64,000 nt of DNA from NCBI RefSeq assembly GCF_018494055.1, contig NZ_JABBFQ010000008.1, forward strand, positions 62,001 to 126,000, given 5' to 3'. A model generated the notes under the pieces. The model did no database searches and was not told where the DNA came from. It saw nothing but the letters and a program-made list of their open reading frames with translations. The stretch is from Rosenbergiella epipactidis. Lineage in GTDB: Bacteria; Pseudomonadota; Gammaproteobacteria; Enterobacterales; Enterobacteriaceae. Every line of letters starts with the position of its first letter. Within the stretch, counting starts at the first letter, position 1. A program made the translations under genes and the position numbers. This document shows, in pieces, positions 28,999 to 37,497 of this stretch.

Positions 28999-30528
28999 CT
29001 ATTGGCTACTTAGGGTGGTGAGTAGCCTGCTCAGCGTGCCCTGACGAATAAGAAAACGTACAGCCTGCATATCTGGATAGAGTGCTGAATCCTGAGCACG
29101 GAACGGTACCTGCTCCCTGATCAATGCCAGGGTTGCCTCGCTACCCATCGAGGCCTTGAGTGGGCGGTGGAATTCCAACGCCTGACAACCACAAAGCAAT
29201 TCGATACCAATAATATCCTCTGCATTCTCAACCGCTTTTAATGCCTTTCTTGCCGCCGAGACCCCCATACTAATATGATCCTCCTGACCGGCACAGGTAG
29301 AAACGGTATGGATGCTGGCGGGGACAGCGAGACTACGATTATCGCCGGCCAATGCCGCGGCAACGTAAGGCGGGATCATCATTCCCGAGATGCCGCTGCC
29401 TGGTGGGGCAAGAAAAGCGGGTAATCCACTAAGGTGAGTATTAGTTATCCTGTCCGAGCGAGCCTGTGAAGCCGTACTGACTTGGGCGATAGCGATAGCC
29501 AGCGCATCAAGAGCTAAAGCAACGGGAGCACCGTGCCCGTTACCGCCAGGTAAGGTAACGAGTTGCTCATCTTCGATCACGAATACGGGGTTATCAGTAA
29601 CACTATTCAGTTCCCGAGTCAGTATCCGTGCGCAGTTTTCAAGCTGCTCGCGTACCGCGCCGTGGATCTGCGGTATACAGCGCAAGCTTAGTGCATCTTG
29701 TACCCGATGATTCTTCCACTTTTCGAGAATTTCACTGTTACGCAATAAGGCACGCATTATTCTCGCGGTTTCTACCTGCCCCGGATGCGGACGCAATCGA
29801 TGAAGTCTCTCATCGTAGCCTCGAGTGTTGCCCCCTAGTGCTTCCAGACAAATCCCGCCTGCCATATCCGCCACCGGTAATAATCGCCTAAAATCGGCGA
29901 TCGCTAGACAACCGAGTGCGGTAATTTCATAGGTACCGCCAATCAGAGCGTGCCCTTCACGAGGACCAGGTTGACTTACCGACATTCCGGACTGTTGTAA
30001 GGCTTGCGTGGAAGAAAGTAATTGCCCTTGGTACCAGCATTTACCTTCACCAAATACCGACAAACCGATGTGTGCCGTCGCAATGAGATAACCGACTGAA
30101 CCCGCAGAAGGCGACCAGGGAATAACGTGACGATTAAGCATTTCCGCTAGCCGGATTGCCAGAGACGAACTAACCCCGCTGTATCCTTGCAGTAACGATT
30201 TTAGCGTGACCGCCATCATGGCTCGCGTCTCGCGTATCGAGAGATCGGCTCCAGTGCCACAGGCATGGCTACGTAGCATATTCATTTGCGAGTCGCCGAT
30301 TTGCTCGGCTGTAAGCCGGGTACTGACCAGAGAACCGACACCAGTCGTTAGGCCATAGATCACTTCACCTTGGTCGATCGCGCGACGGACATAGCCGTGT
30401 ACCTTATCCATATTTTGTAAGGCCTCGGCATCCAGAGCAACGTGCGCACCGTCGGCGATCTGGATGATGTCATCAATCGACGACTCAGCGCTCCCTAATG
30501 TGACAGCTGTTGTAGAAGTTATCCTCAT
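28999..30528 (-). CDS. HutH/aromatic ammonia-lyase-family protein lacking the MIO triad; candidate trimethylamine (ergothionase-type) lyase
   Basis: The product has 509 residues and is full length for the histidase fold: VIYGLTTGVG (Tyr58), SHACGTG (His88), SLRCIPQ (Arg283), GQEDHISMG (Glu416). However GSVG (143-146) is followed by YLIATAH, where histidases have ASGDLAPLAH, so the Ala-Ser-Gly that forms the MIO electrophile is absent, with a 3-residue shortening. Residues matching histidase Asn195, Tyr280 and Phe329 are Gly197, Leu280 and Gly331. A classical histidase mechanism therefore looks impossible. Ergothionases are known histidase-fold enzymes that eliminate trimethylamine. This gene follows an OpuC-type betaine importer by 5 bases, so hercynine or ergothioneine is a reasonable substrate guess. 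Automatic annotation would call it hutH. Confidence 0.8.
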   Translation of the reverse strand: MRITSTTAVTLGSAESSIDDIIQIADGAHVALDAEALQNMDKVHGYVRRAIDQGEVIYGLTTGVGSLVSTRLTAEQIGDSQMNMLRSHACGTGADLSIRETRAMMAVTLKSLLQGYSGVSSSLAIRLAEMLNRHVIPWSPSAGSVGYLIATAHIGLSVFGEGKCWYQGQLLSSTQALQQSGMSVSQPGPREGHALIGGTYEITALGCLAIADFRRLLPVADMAGGICLEALGGNTRGYDERLHRLRPHPGQVETARIMRALLRNSEILEKWKNHRVQDALSLRCIPQIHGAVREQLENCARILTRELNSVTDNPVFVIEDEQLVTLPGGNGHGAPVALALDALAIAIAQVSTASQARSDRITNTHLSGLPAFLAPPGSGISGMMIPPYVAAALAGDNRSLAVPASIHTVSTCAGQEDHISMGVSAARKALKAVENAEDIIGIELLCGCQALEFHRPLKASMGSEATLALIREQVPFRAQDSALYPDMQAVRFLIRQGTLSRLLTTLSSQ

Positions 30529-30533
30529 AGCCG

Positions 30534-31412
30534 TTAGCCTTTAGTCATACCATGTTTTACCAACCACTGGTGGGCGACGTCATCAATACTGGTGAACTCA
30601 GCGAGTTGTTGGTTCATATCAATTAGATCGTCGGTGGTGAGTTTGGCTGAAACTTCATTTAGCGTGGCTTGCGCAGGACCGTCGATCGCTGAGATGGCCA
30701 CAATCGTGACTATGTTTTGGGCAGCAAATAGATGCTTAGGATCATCAAGTACCACTAAATGATTCTTTTTGATATCAGGCGACGTCGAGAGGATATCGGC
30801 TGCTTGAATCTGATTATTTTTCAGTGCGTTCAGAGTCAGAGGGCCGCCGACATCGAGCACTTTAAAATTTTTGAATTTAAGCTGATAAACGTCCTGTAGG
30901 CCAGGTAGCCCTTCGTGACGGGTCTTCCACTCAGCCGGCCCCCCTAGCACGAGTTGTTCGGCAATAGGTGTTAAATCGCTGATAGATTTTAGATGATATT
31001 TTTCAGCCGTTTTCTGGGTAACCGCCAGCACGTCACGGTCTTCTGCGGGTGAAATCTTCAGCATTTTCAAACCAGCGGGGAGTTTTGCGCTGAGCGCTGT
31101 CGCCACGTCGTCGCGACTGTGAGCGGTATTTTTGGTATCAAGATATCCCAATAACGCGCCGCTATATTCTGGAATAACGTTAATAGAGCCGTCGCGTAGT
31201 GCTGGAATATAGACTTCGCGGCTGCCAATATTTAATTTAGTCTCCACCGGGATATTGTGGGCTTTTAGTGCGCCGGCATAGATAGTGCCCAATAATTGGC
31301 TTTCCGGGAAATCGGCCGAGCCGATAATCACTTTAGATGCCGCCCAAGTACCGCTGGTCGCCGATAACAGTAGCGTAGAGAGGAGCGTCAGGGCACTGTG
31401 TTTTATCTTCAT
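30534..31412 (-). CDS. OpuC/YehZ-type quaternary-amine ABC transporter, substrate-binding protein
   Basis: The product has 292 residues with a signal peptide (about 1-24, ending TWA) and an OpuAC-type binding domain (VIIGSADFPESQLLGTIYAG, then INVIPEYSGALLGYL). The family binds glycine betaine, choline, carnitine or, in EgtU relatives, ergothioneine, through an aromatic cage around a trimethylammonium group. Start with AAAGGATA upstream. The stop lies 5 bases before the MIO-less lyase, so the two are coupled. The operon position makes a histidine-derived betaine the best guess; an osmoprotectant role is the alternative. Confidence 0.85.
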   Translation of the reverse strand: MKIKHSALTLLSTLLLSATSGTWAASKVIIGSADFPESQLLGTIYAGALKAHNIPVETKLNIGSREVYIPALRDGSINVIPEYSGALLGYLDTKNTAHSRDDVATALSAKLPAGLKMLKISPAEDRDVLAVTQKTAEKYHLKSISDLTPIAEQLVLGGPAEWKTRHEGLPGLQDVYQLKFKNFKVLDVGGPLTLNALKNNQIQAADILSTSPDIKKNHLVVLDDPKHLFAAQNIVTIVAISAIDGPAQATLNEVSAKLTTDDLIDMNQQLAEFTSIDDVAHQWLVKHGMTKG

Positions 31413-31441
31413 ATTGATATCCTTTAGCGCACTCAGCGCGG

Positions 31442-32122
31442 TTAGTGAGTTTTCAGGCGGCGGGTGATTCCGGGAGAGACTACATATTTTTCCCCCAGAG
31501 CAAATAATGCATCGATGAATAAAGCGAGTAGAGCAATTAATAGTGCGCCAGCGACCATCTGGTTAAAATCGTTAGCGGCGCGGCCGTCGATGATGAGCCT
31601 TCCTAGCCCTCCTAACGAGACATAAGCCGCAATTGTGGCAGTAGAGATGATTTGTAGGGTAGCGCTGCGAATACCGGAAAGTATCAGTGGAAGCGCACAG
31701 GGTAGCTCCACTTGTAGCAGTATTTGACGAGAGGTCAAGCCGATGCCTATGGCTGCATCCCTGACACTTGGATCGACTGCTCGGATCCCCGCATGAACCC
31801 CGAGAGCTACCGCGGGCAGCGCGAGTACGACCAATACCAGAACACAGGGCACTACGAAGGCCATGTCAGATTCAAATGCACCAGACAGCACGATAACCAG
31901 TAAAATAATAAGCCCGAAAGAGGGGAGCGAACGCAGGGCATTGGTCGAACCGATGAGTAAAGCCTCACCCTTCCCAGTATGACCCGTATAGCATCCCACT
32001 GGGAAAGCGATCATCACCGCGATGAGCAATGAGATCACGCTATAGCCGATATGCTGGGCCAGTAGTGGTAAAATACCGTCGTCGCCGATCCAGTGAGCAG
32101 AATCTAAAAACCAATCGATCAT
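31442..32122 (-). CDS. OpuC/YehW-type ABC transporter permease
   Basis: The product has 226 residues with about six membrane helices and the binding-protein-dependent permease loop (DAAIGIGLTSRQILLQVELP), which contacts the ATPase. LPSFGLIILL and LGRLIIDGRAANDF are typical of OpuCB/OpuCD permeases. It follows the other permease by 2 bases. It probably forms a heterodimer with the product of 32125-32769. Confidence 0.87.
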   Translation of the reverse strand: MIDWFLDSAHWIGDDGILPLLAQHIGYSVISLLIAVMIAFPVGCYTGHTGKGEALLIGSTNALRSLPSFGLIILLVIVLSGAFESDMAFVVPCVLVLVVLALPAVALGVHAGIRAVDPSVRDAAIGIGLTSRQILLQVELPCALPLILSGIRSATLQIISTATIAAYVSLGGLGRLIIDGRAANDFNQMVAGALLIALLALFIDALFALGEKYVVSPGITRRLKTH

Positions 32123-32124
32123 AA

Positions 32125-32769
32125 TTATCCTCTCTGCGGCTGCCAGTGACTGAGCCGGCGAGTGGCGAACACCACCAACCGATCTAGAAGAAGAGCCAGT
32201 AAAATACTCAGGACGATACCTGCAATAATCGGGGTAAGGAATTGCAGCTGGAATCCTTGCGTAAACAGTGAACCCAGCTGTGGAGTACCGATCAGTGCGG
32301 CGACCGCGACGATACTGACGTTGGAAACGATGGCGACACGCATACCGGCACCGATGACTGGCACTGACAGCGGTAAGTTAACCTGAAAAAACTGCTGTGC
32401 TGGCGTATAGCCAATCGCTGATGCTGCCTGACGCGTTTCGGGTGATACGGAGTCCAGTCCATCACTGACAATTCTTACTAGCAACGCAAAACTGTAAACC
32501 GTCAGCGCAACCAGAACGTTAACGGGGTCTAGAATTTGTGTGCCCAAAAGTGGAGGCAATAATACGAACAGGGCTAACGAGGGAATGGTATATAACAACC
32601 CGAAGATATTGGTAATGAAAGACTTCAATGATGAAAGGCGGTTGACGCACCAGCCTACAGGAATAGCCAGTGCTAGTCCCACTAGTACAGGAACCACGGA
32701 CAGATAGCTATGCCAGAGGAGGAGTTGTAGGATGGTGTCATGTTGACTCCACAGCCAGTCGAACCTCAT
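32125..32769 (-). CDS. OpuC/YehY-type ABC transporter permease
   Basis: The product has 214 residues with about five or six membrane helices. It has YTIPSLALFVLLPPLLG and the EAA-like loop ETRQAASAIGYTPAQQFFQV. It overlaps the ATPase gene by 4 bases. It is the second permease of the quaternary-amine importer; homologous to, but distinct from, its partner. Confidence 0.87.
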   Translation of the reverse strand: MRFDWLWSQHDTILQLLLWHSYLSVVPVLVGLALAIPVGWCVNRLSSLKSFITNIFGLLYTIPSLALFVLLPPLLGTQILDPVNVLVALTVYSFALLVRIVSDGLDSVSPETRQAASAIGYTPAQQFFQVNLPLSVPVIGAGMRVAIVSNVSIVAVAALIGTPQLGSLFTQGFQLQFLTPIIAGIVLSILLALLLDRLVVFATRRLSHWQPQRG

Positions 32770-33863
32770 ACCACCTCCGCCGGAATATTCTTACAACGAT
32801 TCAGTACCTCATCGAGGGCAATGCTGCCGAGAGGCTGTTGCCGATCGTTGACTAAGACTGCGCGGTGGCAGGGGGAGCTGAGCGCGGCATCCAGCAGGTG
32901 GCGAAGTGAGCCTGAAATGGGGCAGAAGGTTGCCCCCAAGTTGATGTGTTGCGCGCTAGCGTGGTCAACGTGCTGCCGAGTATCTAACCAGCCGAGTGCT
33001 TTACCTTCTTGGGTCACCAACACCCAAGGGTCTGCCGCTGTTCGGCGGGCCTGCTGCAGGCTACTACCGAGTTCGACCAAGGGTTCGTCTTTTAGCGGTA
33101 GACGGTGATCAACCTCGCAGAAGCTAAGCTTACGGTAACCCCGATCTCGGCCAATAAAGTCGGCGACAAAAGGGTTTTGTGGAGTATTCAGTAATTCTCC
33201 TGGCGTGGCTATCTGAGCCAATCGCCCACCGGGGCGTAATACTGCTACTTGATCCCCAAGCTTCATGGCTTCATCGATATCATGGGTTACCATAATAATG
33301 GTTTTACTCACTGCCCGTTGAATCCTTAAAAACTCGTCTTGTAACTGCTCGCGAACCACCGGATCAACAGCGCTGAAGGGCTCGTCCATCAGCATAAACT
33401 CTGGGTCAGCCGCCAATGCTCTCGCGACACCCACCCGCTGTTGTTGGCCACCAGACAGTTGCCAAGGGTAGCGCTTAGACATTGCGCTATCTAGACTCAC
33501 GACTTCAAGGAGTTCACCTGCTCGCTGTCGAGCCTTGGCTTTACTCGCCCCACATAAGATGGCTGTCGTGGCAATATTATCGAGGATATTTTTGTGAGGA
33601 AACAGCCCTGCGTTCTGGATGACGTAGCCGATACGACGGCGTAGTTGTACGATATCCATTTGTTCAGTCGCCTCACCATTAAGGAGAATCTGTCCTGTAG
33701 ACGGCTCAACCAGACGGTTGATCATCCGCAATGAGGTGGTCTTACCACAGCCGCTCGGGCCAACTAAAACGGTAATTTTCCCGCCTTGAGCTTCAAGGTT
33801 CAGCCCGTCGACGACAACTGTTCCACTACCATAGTATTTCGTAATATTTTTGAAGGTAATCAT
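32766..33863 (-). CDS. OpuC/YehX-type ABC transporter ATPase with CBS domains
   Basis: The start chosen is ATG 33863 (MITFKNITKYYGSG); 365 residues. The frame stays open to 33947, but that stretch overlaps the operator and predicted start site, so it cannot be coding. Walker A is GPSGCGKTTS (about residue 37), the signature LSGGQQQRVGVARAL and Walker B FMLMDEPFSAVDP. A C-terminal tandem CBS region (about 255-360), usual in OpuCA-type ATPases, senses ionic strength in known members. It is the first gene of the leftward importer-lyase operon. Confidence 0.9.
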   Translation of the reverse strand: MITFKNITKYYGSGTVVVDGLNLEAQGGKITVLVGPSGCGKTTSLRMINRLVEPSTGQILLNGEATEQMDIVQLRRRIGYVIQNAGLFPHKNILDNIATTAILCGASKAKARQRAGELLEVVSLDSAMSKRYPWQLSGGQQQRVGVARALAADPEFMLMDEPFSAVDPVVREQLQDEFLRIQRAVSKTIIMVTHDIDEAMKLGDQVAVLRPGGRLAQIATPGELLNTPQNPFVADFIGRDRGYRKLSFCEVDHRLPLKDEPLVELGSSLQQARRTAADPWVLVTQEGKALGWLDTRQHVDHASAQHINLGATFCPISGSLRHLLDAALSSPCHRAVLVNDRQQPLGSIALDEVLNRCKNIPAEVV

Positions 33864-33935
33864 TTTAATATCCAATGGTGTCGGTAAATAATTCGCTGCA
33901 ACACTACAGCCGCTGATTACTGTCGATGTATATCC

Positions 33936-33965
33936 TTGTATGTACAATTAGCAATTTCGATGCCA
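33936..33965 (-). promoter_or_regulatory. Sigma-54 promoter with HutC operator over the start site (importer-lyase operon)
   Basis: On the minus strand TGGCATCGAAATTGCT (complement of 33950-33965) has GG-N10-GC and a TTGCT -12 block. The predicted start is near 33939. The HutC-like dyad TTGTATGTACAA (33936-33947) covers positions about -8 to +4. The promoter is 76 bases before the ATPase start codon. Confidence 0.75.
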
Positions 33966-34114
33966 TTTAGACATTTCCGTAGGGCTTGCGTATCTATCTT
34001 ATTGTTTATAAATGAAAATATTAAAATTTATATTTTTCTGAGGTGCTGTCTCTTATATTTATTAAGCATATTCTCGGATTTGATAGTGATAACGCTGTAG
34101 TGACTACGACTCTT

Positions 34115-34162
34115 GGCACGAAAATAGTGCACTTCTCTATTTTATTGCACTGAAATAGACCT
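34115..34162. promoter_or_regulatory. Pair of NtrC-like sites between the divergent hut operons
   Basis: GGCACGAAAATAGTGCA (34115-34131) fits GCAC-N7-GTGC exactly. TGCACTGAAATAGAC (34146-34160) has a good left half and a weak right half, and resembles the first glnK site. Their offset is 31 bp, the same as at glnK. They lie about 161 and 130 bases before the predicted hutU start and also upstream of the leftward promoter, so both could use them. Confidence 0.5.
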
Positions 34163-34257
34163 TAATTAGAATTAATTTACTCTCCCTCTCCTAATGATTC
34201 GCGTAATTACCTTTTCAACATACTGATTAATAATGATCTTTAGGGATTTTGATAAAC

Positions 34258-34290
34258 TGGCATCGATTATGCTTATCATGTCTATACAAG
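34258..34290 (+). promoter_or_regulatory. Sigma-54 promoter with HutC operator over the start site (hutU operon)
   Basis: TGGCATCGATTATGCT (34258-34273) has GG-N10-GC spacing. The predicted start is near 34284. CATGTCTATACAAG (34277-34290), a HutC-like dyad, is centred on that start, so repressor binding would block initiation. The layout is the same as that of the divergent promoter. Confidence 0.75.
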
Positions 34291-34353
34291 ATGAGGTGCA
34301 GTATATATTTCTCCCTGCCCATCCCCGCAGGCAATATTAAGAAGGTAAGGTAC

Positions 34354-36030
34354 ATGACTAAGCAAACAACCGATTTTCGTGATGTTGAGATCCGCTCTCC
34401 CCGTGGTAATACGTTGAATGCCAAAAGCTGGCTAACTGAAGCACCACTACGTATGTTGATGAACAATCTCGATCCAGAAGTTGCTGAAAACCCCAAGGAG
34501 TTAGTGGTTTACGGTGGAATAGGCCGCGCTGCAAGGAATTGGGAATGTTACGACAAGATAGTTTCCACGCTTAAACAGCTTGAAGACGACGAAACGTTAC
34601 TGGTGCAGTCGGGCAAACCGGTGGGAGTATTCAAGACACATAGCAACGCCCCACGTGTGTTGATTGCTAACTCTAACTTGGTGCCGCATTGGGCGACATG
34701 GGAGCATTTCAACGAACTGGATGCTAAAGGGCTTGCGATGTATGGGCAAATGACTGCCGGTTCGTGGATTTATATCGGTAGCCAAGGAATTGTACAGGGA
34801 ACTTACGAAACCTTCGTCGAAGCGGGTCGTCAGCACTACGAGGGCTCTCTACGCGGCCGCTGGATCCTCACCGCCGGGCTAGGAGGCATGGGAGGAGCGC
34901 AGCCTTTAGCCGCTACACTTGCTGGCGCTTGTTCGCTGAATATTGAGTGTCAGCAGTCACGTATCGATTTTCGACTGCGCACGGGATACGTTGATGAGCA
35001 GGCCACTTCGCTGGACGATGCGTTGGAGCGCCTAAAAAATTATACCGCTAAAGGTGAGGCGATCTCTATCGCGCTACAGGGTAATGCGGCAGAGATCCTC
35101 CCCGAAATGGTTCGCCGGGGTGTTCGCCCAGATATGGTAACCGACCAAACGAGTGCTCACGACCCGCTAAACGGCTACCTACCTGTGGGCTGGGATTGGG
35201 AGACTTACCGTGCGAAGGCCAAAACAGAGCCTGCGGCTGTGACCCTCGCAGCTAAAAACTCTATGGCTCAGCATGTTATGGCAATGCTCGATTTTCAGAA
35301 GCAGGGTATTCCAGTGTTTGATTACGGAAACAATATCCGTCAGATGGCGTTGGAAACGGGGGTAGCTGACGCCTTCAATTTCCCTGGATTTGTCCCAGCC
35401 TATATTCGTCCACTTTTTTGCCGAGGGATTGGACCTTTCCGCTGGGCGGCATTATCCGGCTCCCCAGAAGATATTTATCGTACCGATGCCAAGGTGAAAG
35501 AGCTGATTCCCGACGACGAGCATTTGCATCGTTGGCTGGATATGGCTCGCGAGCGTATCAGCTTTCAAGGGCTACCTGCTCGAATCTGCTGGGTGGGTTT
35601 AGGTCAGCGAGCGCGCCTTGGGTTGGCTTTTAACGAAATGGTACGCAGTGGTGAGCTGTCGGCACCCATTGTCATTGGTCGAGACCATCTGGACTCTGGG
35701 TCGGTCTCCAGTCCAAACCGCGAAACCGAATCGATGAAAGACGGATCCGATGCGGTATCGGATTGGCCGTTACTTAACGCCCTGTTGAACACTGCTAGCG
35801 GCGCGACGTGGGTATCCTTGCACCACGGAGGGGGAGTGGGTATGGGCTTCTCCCAGCACTCTGGAATGGTTATTGTGTGCGACGGGACCGATGAAGCCGC
35901 AGAGCGTATAGCGAGAGTGCTAAGTAATGATCCCGCAACAGGTGTTATGCGCCATGCCGATGCCGGCTATGATATTGCTATCGAATGCGCCCGTGAACAG
36001 GGCCTGAATCTCCCTATGATTACTGGCTAA
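34354..36030 (+). CDS. hutU: Urocanate hydratase
   Basis: The start chosen is ATG 34354 ([19 protein letters not shown]) after AAGGTAAGG; 558 residues (Pseudomonas enzyme 557). It hydrates urocanate to imidazolonepropionate with NAD as electrophile. The NAD-binding glycine motif [12 protein letters not shown], the opening [15 protein letters not shown] and the active-site cysteine in [13 protein letters not shown] (about residue 411) are all intact. It is very close to canonical Pseudomonas urocanase, so urocanate rather than thiourocanate is the likely substrate. It is the first gene of the rightward operon. Confidence 0.97.
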   Translation: MTKQTTDFRDVEIRSPRGNTLNAKSWLTEAPLRMLMNNLDPEVAENPKELVVYGGIGRAARNWECYDKIVSTLKQLEDDETLLVQSGKPVGVFKTHSNAPRVLIANSNLVPHWATWEHFNELDAKGLAMYGQMTAGSWIYIGSQGIVQGTYETFVEAGRQHYEGSLRGRWILTAGLGGMGGAQPLAATLAGACSLNIECQQSRIDFRLRTGYVDEQATSLDDALERLKNYTAKGEAISIALQGNAAEILPEMVRRGVRPDMVTDQTSAHDPLNGYLPVGWDWETYRAKAKTEPAAVTLAAKNSMAQHVMAMLDFQKQGIPVFDYGNNIRQMALETGVADAFNFPGFVPAYIRPLFCRGIGPFRWAALSGSPEDIYRTDAKVKELIPDDEHLHRWLDMARERISFQGLPARICWVGLGQRARLGLAFNEMVRSGELSAPIVIGRDHLDSGSVSSPNRETESMKDGSDAVSDWPLLNALLNTASGATWVSLHHGGGVGMGFSQHSGMVIVCDGTDEAAERIARVLSNDPATGVMRHADAGYDIAIECAREQGLNLPMITG

Positions 36031-36118
36031 TCCGAATAATTCAGCGGAGTGAATAATAGTCAGCACCACATTTATCGTGCGACACTGGTCGCACGTTTAT
36101 TGGCTACGGGAGATCACG

Positions 36119-37485
36119 ATGAGCCAAAACAGTTTCACTGAAACTCGTTCTATTGAACCTATACCCGATAATGAGCGTCACGGTAGTCTCTTTAGCCAGT
36201 TCACCCTATGGCTAGGGGCAAATCTACAAATTACTGCTGTTATCACCGGCGCTCTGGCTATTGTATTTGGCGGGGATGTTTTCTGGTCTTTGATTGGCCT
36301 GGCAATTGGCCAAGTAGCGGGCGGCGTCGTCATGGCGTTACACGCGGCCCAAGGGCCTAAACTAGGGATCCCGCAGATGATAAGTAGCCGCGTACAGTTT
36401 GGGGTGTATGGGGCTTGCCTACCTATACTGTTGGTCTGTCTCATGTATCTCGGTTTCATTGCGACTGGCGCAGTCCTCTCCGGGCAGGCCATCTCAGCTA
36501 TTTTCGGTATATCCGAAACGAGTGGTATCGTGATTTTTGCAATGCTGACCCTACTCGTCGCGTACAGTGGTTATCGGTTAATTCATCTGATGGGCAAACT
36601 CGCTAGCCTGATTGGGATTATTGCGTTTTTCTGGTTATTTTACCGAGTAGGCACTCTTCATTCGTTGCGCACTCTAGTAACCGTTCAACCATTCCATTGG
36701 GCGACGTTACTGACCGCGGTCGGGCTGTCTGCCTCATGGCAGATAACGTTCGGTCCTTACGTGGCTGACTATTCGAGATACCTTCCTGCAAGGACCTCTT
36801 CACGTAAAGTATTCTTTGCCGTGAGTAGTGGCTCGGTTATCGGTGCTCAGGTAGCAATGACCATGGGGGTCTTTGCGGCGGCGTTGTCGCAGGGAAAATT
36901 ATTAGGTCGTGAAGTCGAATATATCGTTAGTCTAGGGGGGAGCGGCGGGGTAGCTATCCCACTCTATTTAAGCATCGCTTTTGGTAAGCTGACGATTAAC
37001 ACGCTAAATGCCTACGGTAGCATGATGTGCCTAGCGACCGTCTATAGCTGTCGTGGACGGGTCGTACAGCTCAGTCGGCTGGCGCGATTTTCTATTCTGG
37101 CAACGGTAATCATTATCGCCACAGGGGTTGCAATGTTGGGCCAGCACTCCTTTCTAAGCGCATTTAAATCTTTTCTATTATTTCTGTTGACCTTTTTTAC
37201 TCCGTGGAGTGCCGTCAACCTAGTGGACTACTACTTTTTTAACCATCAGCCAATCGATATTAAGGCGTTAAACAATCCAGCGGGTAAATACCGAGCATGG
37301 AATGCCGTTGGGCTTGGAACTTATTTTTCGGGGTGGTAATACAAACTCCCTTTATCGACAGCGGGTTTTACAGTGGTCCGATGGTTAAGGTACTAGGAGG
37401 GATTGATATCTCGTGGGGGGGCGGGTTGCTGTTTCCCGCAATGGTATATTACTGGCTGTGTAAACGCCGGACAATACGCGACTAG
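36119..37485 (+). pseudogene. NCS1/CodB-like transporter, broken by a -1 frameshift
   Basis: Start ATG 36119 (MSQNSFTETRSIEPIP) after CGGGAG. The first frame runs 406 residues and stops at 37337-37339. The rest of an NCS1 protein continues in the -1 frame to 37485 (QTPFIDSGFYSGP, VLGGIDISWG, YYWLCKRR). The break coincides with GGGG at 37330-37333; one more G would restore about 455 residues. Twelve membrane segments are expected, and the signature LWLGANLQITAVITGAL is intact. NCS1 permeases carry nucleobases or related imidazoles, and CodB-like genes occur in Pseudomonas hut operons, so urocanate or histidine import is likely. It may be a true mutation, a sequencing error or recoding. The truncated form lacks the last helices. 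Confidence 0.8.
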
Positions 37486-37497
37486 AAGAGGTTTGTT

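Noticed and set aside
28999-30528. HutH-like gene as a decayed pseudogene
   Set aside because: It is 509 residues without stop or frameshift, has conserved fold residues and a 5-base junction with the importer; loss of MIO with other active-site changes fits a shifted function better.
34114-34130. TGGCACGAAAATAGTGC read as a sigma-54 promoter
   Set aside because: The -12 side lacks the GC at the required N10 spacing; the sequence is a better NtrC-type dyad.
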